This document shows, one piece after another, positions 25,067 to 32,109 of a stretch of DNA of 37,291 nucleotides. The notes under the pieces were generated by a model. The model saw nothing but the letters and a program-made list of their open reading frames with translations. It was not told where the DNA came from and made no database searches. Origin of the DNA: Rhodobacter calidifons. GTDB lineage: Bacteria > Pseudomonadota > Alphaproteobacteria > Rhodobacterales > Rhodobacteraceae. The position numbers and the translations under genes are program-made. How positions within the stretch are numbered: position 1 is the first letter of the stretch; the number at the start of each line of letters is the position of its first letter. Where the stretch lies: assembly GCF_011174775.1 (NCBI RefSeq), contig NZ_JAANHS010000020.1:1-37291 (forward strand). The letters run 5' to 3'.

Positions 25067-26241
25067 CGCGGGATCATCCGCGACAGGACCAGCGCGATCA
25101 GCCCGCAGGCCGCGATGGCCGCCAGCATCGGCGTGACCGTCCCGTCAAGGAACGGCCCGGCTGCCGCCACCAGCACCCCCGCCGCGACCATCTGCATCGT
25201 GCCGCCCAGCGACGAGGCAAGGCCCGCGATCTCGCCGTGCTCTTCCAGCGCCTGCACCTGCGCCGTGGGCAGGATCACGCCCAGGAAGATGTTGCCTATG
25301 AACAGCGTGCTCATCGTCACCGGCAGGCTTGCCAGCCCGGCAAGCGCCAGGCCGAAACCCGCAAAGGTCGCCAGCGCAAAGCCCACCGTCGCACCGGCGA
25401 TCATCCGCAACGTCCCCAGCCGCCGCGACAGGGGCGAGGCGAATTGCGAGGCCGCGAAGAAGCCGATCGCATTGACCGCGAAGGCGAAGGAGAATTGCGT
25501 GGGCGTCAGCCCGAACTGGTCGCGATAGACGAAGGCGGCGCTGGCGATGAAGACGAAGAAGCTGGCGAAGGCAAAGCCCGCAAGGAAGGTCATCACCATG
25601 AACTCCCGGTCGGCCAGCAGCACCCGCGTCCCTGCCAGCGTGCCGGACAGGTCGAACCGCTGCCGGTTGGCGTCGGTCAGCGTCTCGGGCAGGGCGAAAT
25701 GGATCAGGAAGAAGCTCGCAACCGCCGCCGCCAGCAGCGCCAGGAAGATCAGCCGCCAGTCCCCCAGCGCCAGCAGGCCCGCGCCCGACAGGGGCGCGAG
25801 CAAGGGCGAGACGGCGATCACGATCATGATCGTGGACATCATCCGCGTCGCTTGCGGCCCGGTCGCGAGGTCGCGGATCACCGCGCGCAGCACCATCATG
25901 TTCGCCGCCCCGCCCAGCCCCTGCACCATCCGCCCGGCGATCAGCCAGCCGATCGAGGGCGCCAGCGCGCAGATCACCGTGCCGGTGATGAACAGCGCCA
26001 GCCCGGCGTAGAGCGGCGGCTTCCGCCCGGCCTGATCGGCCCAGGGCCCATAGGCCAGCTGCGCGAGGCCAAAGGTCACGAAATAGCCGACGATGGTCCA
26101 TTGCACCGCCTGCTGGTCCACGCCCAGATCGCGGCCGATCTCAGGCATCGCAGGCAGATACATGTCGATGGCAAAGGGCCCGACCGCCGCCACCAGGCCA
26201 AGGATGACCGACATCAGGGTCAGGGAAACGGGGCGGGACAT
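25048..26241 (-). CDS. Bcr/CflA-type MFS multidrug efflux transporter
   Basis: A 397-residue, 12-helix inner-membrane drug:H+ antiporter of the Bcr/CflA (DHA1) family. Helix 1 reads LGLVAAVGPFAIDMYLPAMP, with the DMYLPAMP hallmark. Motif A is LAYGPWADQAGRKPPLYAGL. Loop signatures include MVQGLGGAANMMVLRAVIRD, and ISPLLAPLSGA-type helix 5 follows. The start is MSRPVSLTLMS; an upstream in-frame ATG at 26271 is less likely. It is convergent with dusA, with overlapping 3' ends and no room for separate terminators. Substrate is unknown; relatives export bicyclomycin, chloramphenicol or cysteine. Confidence 0.88.
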   Translation of the reverse strand: MSRPVSLTLMSVILGLVAAVGPFAIDMYLPAMPEIGRDLGVDQQAVQWTIVGYFVTFGLAQLAYGPWADQAGRKPPLYAGLALFITGTVICALAPSIGWLIAGRMVQGLGGAANMMVLRAVIRDLATGPQATRMMSTIMIVIAVSPLLAPLSGAGLLALGDWRLIFLALLAAAVASFFLIHFALPETLTDANRQRFDLSGTLAGTRVLLADREFMVMTFLAGFAFASFFVFIASAAFVYRDQFGLTPTQFSFAFAVNAIGFFAASQFASPLSRRLGTLRMIAGATVGFALATFAGFGLALAGLASLPVTMSTLFIGNIFLGVILPTAQVQALEEHGEIAGLASSLGGTMQMVAAGVLVAAAGPFLDGTVTPMLAAIAACGLIALVLSRMIPRQAALA

Positions 26242-26415
26242 GGGGATTCTCCTTGGGCAGGCGGGCTGCATACCACCTGGTATCTTCTGTCGCCAGATCG
26301 GAAATCATGACCCCTCCGGCAGGTCGTGCCATGCCGGGGCCGGTTCCGGTCGCATCGCCTCTGGCGGCCCCTGCGGCTCCGGGCTATGCCTCGGGGGCAC
26401 ATTCCAAGGTGACAC

Positions 26416-27234
26416 ATGCCCGACCTTTCGCTGCTTTTTCCGATGATCGCCGCGCTGGTGGTGATCGGCGCCTTTGCCGGAGTGATCGGCGGGCTTCTGG
26501 GCGTGGGCGGCGGGATCGTGCTGGTCCCGGCCTTCTTCTACGCCTTCGGCCACCTCGGCTATGGCGGCAGTCAGCTGATGCAGATCTGCGTCGCAACCTC
26601 GATGGCCACCATCGTCATCACCTCGCTGCGCTCGGTCTCCTCGCACAACCGGAAAGGCGCGGTGGACTGGCAGGTGCTGAAGACCTGGGGCCCGGCGCTG
26701 GTGATCTCGGCCGCCATCGGCACCTTTGTCGCCGGCAAGGTCTCGTCCCTGACCCTGCAAGCGGTGTTCGGCGCACTCGCGGGGCTTGCCGGGCTGTGGA
26801 TGGCCTTCGGCCGCGACCACTGGCGGCTTGGCGCGGCGATGCCGGCCGAGCCTGTGCGCAGCGCGCTGGCCGGGGCGGTGGGCTTCTTCTCGGCGATGAT
26901 GGGGATCGGCGGCGGCACCTTCGGCGTGCCCCTGATGACGCTTTACGCCATGCCGATCCACCGCGCGGTGGCCACCGCTTCGGGCTTCGGCGTGCTGATC
27001 GCGGTGCCTTCGGTCCTTGGTTTCCTGCTCCTCCCCGTCGCCGAGGCACCCCCTTGGACGATCGGAGCCGTCAACCTCCCCGCCTTCCTGGTCGTCATCG
27101 GCACCACGCTTCTGACGACGCCCCTGGGCGTGCGCCTTGCCCATGCGATGAACCCCAGGCCGCTGAAACGCGCCTTCGCGGTGTTCCTGACGCTGGTCGC
27201 GCTGAACATGCTGCGCAAGGTCATGGGATGGTAG
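26416..27234 (+). CDS. TSUP (TauE/SafE) family exporter
   Basis: A 272-residue membrane protein of the TSUP family (sulfite/sulfonate/organosulfur export). Two TauE/SafE repeats are visible: FAGVIGGLLGVGGGIVLVPA near the N-terminus and GFFSAMMGIGGGTFGVPLMT in the middle, each with the family's glycine-rich motif. About eight membrane helices can be traced. The next gene starts 7 nt before the stop, so the two are coupled. The substrate cannot be read from the sequence; many alphaproteobacterial members are unassigned. Confidence 0.85.
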   Translation: MPDLSLLFPMIAALVVIGAFAGVIGGLLGVGGGIVLVPAFFYAFGHLGYGGSQLMQICVATSMATIVITSLRSVSSHNRKGAVDWQVLKTWGPALVISAAIGTFVAGKVSSLTLQAVFGALAGLAGLWMAFGRDHWRLGAAMPAEPVRSALAGAVGFFSAMMGIGGGTFGVPLMTLYAMPIHRAVATASGFGVLIAVPSVLGFLLLPVAEAPPWTIGAVNLPAFLVVIGTTLLTTPLGVRLAHAMNPRPLKRAFAVFLTLVALNMLRKVMGW

Positions 27235-27968
27235 GGCCGGGCTGGCAGCGGATCGGCCCCCACCCGGCCATCGCCGCCTGGGCCGCAGCGGCCCGCAGCG
27301 CCGCACTGGACGTCCTGGCCGCCACGACCGAGCCCTGGCGCTGCGGTGGCACCTGGTTCGTCGGCGTCGATGCCCTGCCCAATGCGCCGGACGGGTCCAT
27401 CGACGGCACCGCCTTCCCCTGGCAGGCCCTGCCGCTTGCGCCCGAACCCCTGCACCGCGCCCAGCTGTCCGTGATCCGCCCCGGCTACCCGCAACCGTCG
27501 CCCGAGGAAACCCCGGCCGCCTTCGCCTTCCGCCGCGACCGCGACGCCGCGCATCTCGACGGCCTTCTGCCCATCGGCCCGGACAAGCGGCGCATGGTCA
27601 AGGAACCCCACGCCTGGATCCTCGGCCTGCCGCTGAACGACACCGCCGCCGCGCCGCTGACAGTGTGGGAAGGCAGCCACGACATCCTCCGCGCAGCCCT
27701 GCGCAAGGCCCTGAACCCCCACCCGCCCGAAACCTGGGGCGACATCGACATCACCGAAGCCTATCAGGCCGCCCGCAAGGACATCTTCGCCACCTGTCGC
27801 CGGATCGAGCTGCACGCGAAACCCGGCGAAGCCACGCTCCTCCACCGCCTCACGCTGCACGGCGTGGCACCGTGGAAACCGGACGACCGCGCCCCCGCCG
27901 AAGGCCGGATGATCGCCTACTTCCGCCCGCTTCTGGCAACGGCAGAAGCCTGGCTCGACAACCCCTGA
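27228..27968 (+). CDS. unassigned protein, possible Fe(II)/2OG dioxygenase (PhyH-like)
   Basis: 246 residues with no signal peptide or membrane helix. A possible non-haem iron site is H109-L-D111 (DAAHLDGLLPIG), a distal His (H206 or H211 in EATLLHRLTLHGVAPW), and an Arg for 2-oxoglutarate (R227 in EGRMIAYFRP). PLTVWEGSHDILR resembles the PGSH-type turn of phytanoyl-CoA dioxygenase-like proteins. The fold call is inference from this motif order; I do not know the substrate. The gene overlaps the TSUP exporter stop by 7 nt. A product or precursor shared with that transporter is therefore likely. The frame is open upstream inside the exporter gene, but the ATG at 27228 is the natural start. Confidence 0.6.
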   Translation: MVGPGWQRIGPHPAIAAWAAAARSAALDVLAATTEPWRCGGTWFVGVDALPNAPDGSIDGTAFPWQALPLAPEPLHRAQLSVIRPGYPQPSPEETPAAFAFRRDRDAAHLDGLLPIGPDKRRMVKEPHAWILGLPLNDTAAAPLTVWEGSHDILRAALRKALNPHPPETWGDIDITEAYQAARKDIFATCRRIELHAKPGEATLLHRLTLHGVAPWKPDDRAPAEGRMIAYFRPLLATAEAWLDNP

Positions 27969-27999
27969 TTTGCCCATGTCCCAAATACTCTCAGGGGGT

Positions 28000-28020
28000 T
28001 TGGGGGCAGAATGCCCCCAA
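28000..28020. terminator. bidirectional hairpin between convergent genes
   Basis: TTGGGGGC-AGAAT-GCCCCCAA, an 8-bp perfect stem with a 5-nt loop, lies between the dioxygenase-like gene and the convergent DUF1289 gene. There is no T run, so termination strength is uncertain. Two further perfect hairpins follow at 28031-28046 (GCGGGC/GCCCGC) and 28067-28080 (GTGCC/GGCAC). Confidence 0.5.
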
Positions 28021-28089
28021 CCGGAGCCAAGCGGGCCCAAGCCCGCGCAGGCGACCCAAGGGGAACGTGCCGTCAGGCACTCGATATGA

Positions 28090-28320
28090 TCAGCGCTCCA
28101 GCCGGGCCAGCCGGCCGCCGCGGCGCTTCTGCAATCGCGGCGCGCGGGCGGGCAGTTCGGCCATCACCGCGGCCCGCTCCTCGTGGCTCAGCTTCGACCA
28201 CTGGCTGATCTCGTCGATGGTGCGATAGCAGCCGACGCAGATGCGTTCCTCGGGATGCACCACGCAGAGCTTCACGCAGGGGCTGGCGATCTCGTCGCGC
28301 TTCCAGACATCGTCCTTCAA
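28090..28320 (-). CDS. DUF1289 domain protein
   Basis: A 76-residue small protein with the DUF1289 pattern: [20 protein letters not shown] followed by [20 protein letters not shown]. It has four Cys (C-x3-C and C-x2-C), probably a zinc or iron-sulfur site. The C-terminal tail is Arg-rich. Function of the family is unknown. The start ATG overlaps the stop of ruvX by 4 nt, so it is the last gene of the ccmI-ruvX-DUF1289 operon. A longer frame exists in another phase and is not conserved. Confidence 0.85.
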   Translation of the reverse strand: MKDDVWKRDEIASPCVKLCVVHPEERICVGCYRTIDEISQWSKLSHEERAAVMAELPARAPRLQKRRGGRLARLER

Positions 28321-28799
28321 GCCTGCTCACCCCGCCCCATATGCGCCATCCGGTCCAGCGCGCCTTGCAGGATATAGCCCGCCGCGACCTGATCGATCAC
28401 CTCTTTCCGACGCTTCCGCGACGTATCCGCCTCCAGAAGTGCCCTTTCTGCCGCAACGGTAGACAGACGCTCGTCCCAATAGCAGATCGGCAGGGCGGTC
28501 AGCTTCTCCAGATTGCGCGCAAAGGCCTGGGTCGCCTGCACCCGGGGGCCGATGGACCCGTCCATGTTCAAGGGTAGCCCGAGCACGATTCCCGCCGCGC
28601 CCCGCGCCTCCAGAAGCGCCAGCAGACGGCCCGCGTCCAGCGTGAATTTCTCGCGCCGGATCACTTCGACGGGCGTCGCCACCTGCCGCCGCAGATCGGA
28701 CAGCGCGACGCCGATGGTCTTGTCGCCAAGGTCGAGCCCCGCAATCGCCCGCATCGGGGGCAGGGCGGCGACAAACTCCTCGACCGATGCGCAGATCAC
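28317..28799 (-). CDS. ruvX: putative pre-16S rRNA nuclease / RuvX (YqgF)
   Basis: A 160-residue RNase H-fold protein of the YqgF/RuvX family (pre-16S rRNA 5'-end maturation; also described as a Holliday-junction resolvase homologue). Acidic residues are D23 in [18 protein letters not shown]109/E110 in WDERLST, and D136 in [27 protein letters not shown] is the conserved loop. An N-terminal 15-residue extension precedes the core. It overlaps ccmI upstream and the DUF1289 gene downstream by 4 nt each. Confidence 0.9.
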   Translation of the reverse strand: MICASVEEFVAALPPMRAIAGLDLGDKTIGVALSDLRRQVATPVEVIRREKFTLDAGRLLALLEARGAAGIVLGLPLNMDGSIGPRVQATQAFARNLEKLTALPICYWDERLSTVAAERALLEADTSRKRRKEVIDQVAAGYILQGALDRMAHMGRGEQA

Positions 28800-30019
28800 G
28801 GGTTCAGCCCGCTTTCCACCGCCGCCAGGCGCAGGAAGGACAGTTCCGCCGGGCGGCCCGCAAACTGCGCCTTCGCCTCGTCATAGATCGTCTGCGCTTC
28901 CGCCAGCCGCTCCAGCACCGCCAGCGACCGGATCAGCCGGTTCCATTCCTCGACCGTGCCGCCCTCGGTCGCCAGTCGGTCGGACAGCTGCGCCACCATG
29001 CCCTCGATCATCGCCTGCCCGTCCTCGGGAGACATCCCGCCCGCCGCAGCGATGTCGCTCGCCGTCGGTCCCGGGGCCTGGGGCGCCGCATAGCGCACCC
29101 CCGCCAGTTCCGCCACCTGACCGATGCGCTCGCGGATGGATGCCGTCCAGGGTGCGGAAGGATTGCCGTTCTCGGCCAGCGGCCGCCAGAAGCGGAAGGC
29201 CTGGTCAAAGCGGCCGCCCTGCACGAACATCTCGCCCACCAGATAGCGGGCGAGTTCGTTCGTCATGTCGGCCCGAAGGCTGGCGCGCAGCGCGGCCTCG
29301 GCCTCGGGCGAGACATAGCCGCCGGCCTCGGCCACCAGCGCCAGGGCAAGGTTGGCGTGATCGCTGGTGTCCGCGGCGCTGCCCCGCAGGGCCACAAGCC
29401 GCTCCTGCACCCGGACCGCGGCGTGAAAGTCGCCCGATTCGAAGGCCGTGCGGAACCGCGCGCGCAGCGTGTCGGCGTCGGTGACACCGGCCAGCTCGAC
29501 CACAAGCGCCTGATCGGCGGCCGCGTCGCGCGGCCGGCCGATCCGCTCCAGCTCTTCCGCCTGGGCCGGACGGCTGGCAAGGCCCGCATCCAGCGCGGCC
29601 AGCCGCGCAGACAGCGCCATGTCGGGATAACCCGGTGCGCCCAGCCAGGCATAGGCCGCGATCCCGCCCGGCAGGATGACCGCCACGATCACGGCCGCCA
29701 CCGCAGGCATTGAAGCAACCCGGCCCGGACCCGTGGCCCCGGCCGGGCGCGCTGCCGCTGCCGACCGCGCCCGCGCGCGGTCCACCTCCAGCAGGCGCTT
29801 GCCGACCTCGGCCCGCAGCCGCGCCGCCTCGTCCGGGCCGATGGTGCCGCGCGCCAGGTCGCGCTCGATCTCGGCGAACTGGTCGCGATAGACGGACAGA
29901 TCGGCGCCCAGATCGTCCTGCGGCGCCGCTGCCGGCACCCGGCGCAGCGCCGCCACCAGCACCGAAGCGACCAGCGCGCCCAGGGTCACGGCCACCGCCC
30001 AGAAGATCCAGCCCGTCAT
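28796..30019 (-). CDS. ccmI: cytochrome c biogenesis protein CcmI
   Basis: A 407-residue membrane protein of the system I (Ccm) cytochrome c maturation pathway. It holds apocytochrome c for haem ligation by CcmFH. The N-terminal helix ([20 protein letters not shown]) and the conserved cytoplasmic stretch ([34 protein letters not shown]) come first. A second helix is at about 100-125 ([20 protein letters not shown]). The C-terminal periplasmic part has TPR-like repeats ([18 protein letters not shown]). The start ATG at 30019 puts the helix at the N-terminus; in-frame starts further upstream add unconserved residues. It is the first gene of the ccmI-ruvX-DUF1289 group. Confidence 0.9.
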   Translation of the reverse strand: MTGWIFWAVAVTLGALVASVLVAALRRVPAAAPQDDLGADLSVYRDQFAEIERDLARGTIGPDEAARLRAEVGKRLLEVDRARARSAAAARPAGATGPGRVASMPAVAAVIVAVILPGGIAAYAWLGAPGYPDMALSARLAALDAGLASRPAQAEELERIGRPRDAAADQALVVELAGVTDADTLRARFRTAFESGDFHAAVRVQERLVALRGSAADTSDHANLALALVAEAGGYVSPEAEAALRASLRADMTNELARYLVGEMFVQGGRFDQAFRFWRPLAENGNPSAPWTASIRERIGQVAELAGVRYAAPQAPGPTASDIAAAGGMSPEDGQAMIEGMVAQLSDRLATEGGTVEEWNRLIRSLAVLERLAEAQTIYDEAKAQFAGRPAELSFLRLAAVESGLNP

Positions 30020-30172
30020 CGCCAGCCTGCGCCCCTGCCCGTTGCTGCCCGTCCCCACGGCCCACATAGTCGTTTCGCCCCGCCCAAGAAAGGGGCATTC
30101 GGCCGCAGTCCTCCGCCTCCCCCCAGCAGCCTGGCCCGGTTCCCGATCCGCGTCATGTCGCAATTTTCCCGA

Positions 30173-30200
30173 TTGTGCCGCCTGCGGGTGTGGCTGTAAT
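30173..30200 (+). promoter_or_regulatory. possible promoter of the sarcosine oxidase operon
   Basis: TTGTGC (30173-30178) and TGTAAT (30195-30200) with a 16-nt spacer, 66 nt before the soxB start codon, in the divergent gap with ccmI. A moderate match only. Confidence 0.35.
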
Positions 30201-30266
30201 CCGCATCTCATACAAGACATGGCAGCCAGACCCGCTCTGGCAGCCCCCGTCCGACAAGAGGCCCCG

Positions 30267-31514
30267 ATGAAGCGCTATTCGGTCTTTGCCATCGCCCGCG
30301 AGGCAGCCCGCTACCATATGGGATGGGAGCGCGCCTGGGCCTCGCCGGAACCGAAACCGGCCTATGAGGTCATCATCGTCGGGGCAGGGGGCCATGGCCT
30401 GGCCACCGCCTATTACCTGGGCAAGAACTTCGGCATCACCAATGTCGCGGTGGTCGAGAAGGGCTGGCTCGGCGGTGGCAACACCGGCCGCAACACCACG
30501 ATCATCCGGTCGAACTATCTTCAGGATTCCTCCGCCGCGATCTACGAAAAGGCCCGCAGCCTGTACGAGACGCTCAGCCAGGAGCTGAACTACAACGTCA
30601 TGTTCAGCCCCCGCGGTGTGATGATGCTGGCCCAGACCCACCACGAGGTGCGCGGCTATCTGCGCACGGCCCATGCCAACGCCCTGCAAGGCGTGGCGAC
30701 AGAATTCATCACGCCCCAGCGGGTAAAGGAGTTGTGCCCGATCCTGAACATCGACGGACCGCGCTATCCGGTCCTCGGCGCACTCTGGCAGCCGCGCGGC
30801 GGCACCGGGCGGCATGACGCGGTGGCCTGGGGCTATGCGCGGGCCTGTTCGGCGATGGGAATGCACATCATCCAGAACTGCGAGGTCAAGGGCGTCCGGT
30901 CGGAAAACGGCCAGGTCACCGGGGTTGACACCACCAAGGGCTTCATCGGCTGCAAGAAGCTTGGCCTGGTCGTCGCCGGCCATTCCGGCCAACTGGCCGA
31001 GATGGCGGGCTTCCGGCTGCCCATCGAGGCCGTCGCCCTTCAGGCGCTGGTCTCGGAACCGATCAAGCCCTGCATGGACGTGGTGGTCATGGCCAACACC
31101 GTTCACGGCTACATGTCGCAATCCGACAAGGGCGAGATGGTGATCGGCGGCGGCACCGACGGCTTCAACAACTATACCCAGCGCGGGTCCTTCCACCACA
31201 TCGAGGAAACCCTGCGGGCGCTGGTGGAAACCTTCCCGATCATCAGCCGCCTGAAGATGCTGCGCCAGTGGGGGGGCATCGTGGACATGACCGGCGACCG
31301 CTCGCCGCTGATCTCCAAGACCCCCCTCGGCAACTGCTTCATCAACTGCGGCTGGGGCACCGGCGGGTTCAAGGCGATCCCCGGTTCCGGCTGGGCGATG
31401 GCCGAGCTGATGGCCAAGGGCGAACCGGGGCCGCTGGCCGCCGAGTTCAACATGTGGCGTTTCAAGGAAGGCCGGTTCATCGACGAATCCGTCGCGGCCG
31501 GGGTGGCGCACTGA
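30267..31514 (+). CDS. soxB: sarcosine oxidase beta subunit
   Basis: A 415-residue flavoprotein subunit of heterotetrameric sarcosine oxidase (sarcosine + O2 to glycine, formaldehyde/methylene-THF and H2O2). The DAO-type FAD-binding motif is EVIIVGAGGHGLATAYYLGK, followed by LGGGNTGRNTTIIRSNYLQD. The C-terminal flavin contact is INCGWGTGGFKAIPGSGWAM. The beta subunit carries the catalytic FAD and the covalently bound FMN. The start MKRYSVFAIAREAARYHMGW is the family N-terminus. It leads the order B-D-A-G normal for this operon, and is separated from soxD by 90 nt. Confidence 0.93.
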   Translation: MKRYSVFAIAREAARYHMGWERAWASPEPKPAYEVIIVGAGGHGLATAYYLGKNFGITNVAVVEKGWLGGGNTGRNTTIIRSNYLQDSSAAIYEKARSLYETLSQELNYNVMFSPRGVMMLAQTHHEVRGYLRTAHANALQGVATEFITPQRVKELCPILNIDGPRYPVLGALWQPRGGTGRHDAVAWGYARACSAMGMHIIQNCEVKGVRSENGQVTGVDTTKGFIGCKKLGLVVAGHSGQLAEMAGFRLPIEAVALQALVSEPIKPCMDVVVMANTVHGYMSQSDKGEMVIGGGTDGFNNYTQRGSFHHIEETLRALVETFPIISRLKMLRQWGGIVDMTGDRSPLISKTPLGNCFINCGWGTGGFKAIPGSGWAMAELMAKGEPGPLAAEFNMWRFKEGRFIDESVAAGVAH

Positions 31515-31604
31515 TGAACGGACAGGCGCGGCAGGGTCCCTCTGGGGAACCGGCAGAAGTTTCGGAAAATTCTCGCGGCCAGGCCGCAATGATGGAGCGC
31601 TGCG

Positions 31605-31925
31605 ATGCTCATTCTTGAATGTCCCTATTGCGGCGTCAAAGCCGAGGAAACCGAGCTTTCGCCCGGCTACGAGGCGCATCTGAAGCGTTTCGGCCCCGGC
31701 TCCAGTCCCGAGGAGTTCGAGGCCTACATGTTCGCCCGCAAGAACCCCAAGGGCGTCCACTTCGAACGCTGGCGGCATACCTACGGCTGCGGCAAGTGGT
31801 TCCTTGCCGCCCGCTGCACCGCCACCCTGGAGGTGTTCGGAACCTACCCCGCGCAGGTCTCCGAACCCCCCGCCGACATCATCGCGAAGATCCTGGCCCG
31901 CCGCCCGGACTGGAAACCCGAATGA
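31605..31925 (+). CDS. soxD: sarcosine oxidase delta subunit
   Basis: A 106-residue small zinc-binding subunit of heterotetrameric sarcosine oxidase. Zinc ligands are visible in ECPYCG (two Cys) near the start and in WRHTYGCGKWF (His and Cys). Length and motif layout match the family. It lies between soxB and soxA and is followed by an unusual palindromic spacer before soxA. Confidence 0.93.
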   Translation: MLILECPYCGVKAEETELSPGYEAHLKRFGPGSSPEEFEAYMFARKNPKGVHFERWRHTYGCGKWFLAARCTATLEVFGTYPAQVSEPPADIIAKILARRPDWKPE

Positions 31926-31946
31926 CCATGCGCGCCGCTTTGGGCC

Positions 31947-32085
31947 AGCCCCCCCTCCCATCCTCCCCCACGCGGGGGGAGGGGCCTGTCGCGCCCCGCC
32001 GCGCCACCGGCCCCCATCTTGACCTGACGTCCCCCATCCGCGCCTCCCTCCCCCCCTCGTGGGGGAGGGATGGGGTGGGGGGGCT
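31947..32085. repeat. large imperfect palindrome between soxD and soxA
   Basis: A left arm of C-runs and G-runs (from 31947, AGCCCCCCCTCCCATCC and so on, about 40 nt) is nearly the complement of the right arm ending at 32085. The arms are about 55 nt apart. Each arm is itself a hairpin (CCTCCCCC/GGGGGGAGG type). This looks like a mobile palindromic repeat unit inserted in the operon; it may attenuate or stabilise mRNA between soxD and soxA. Confidence 0.6.
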
Positions 32086-32109
32086 CCTTCATGCCGCAGG
32101 AACCACGCC

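Noticed and set aside
26253-27227. Upstream extension of the dioxygenase-like frame through the exporter gene
   Set aside because: It is a shadow of the TSUP coding sequence; the ATG at 27228 gives a self-contained protein.
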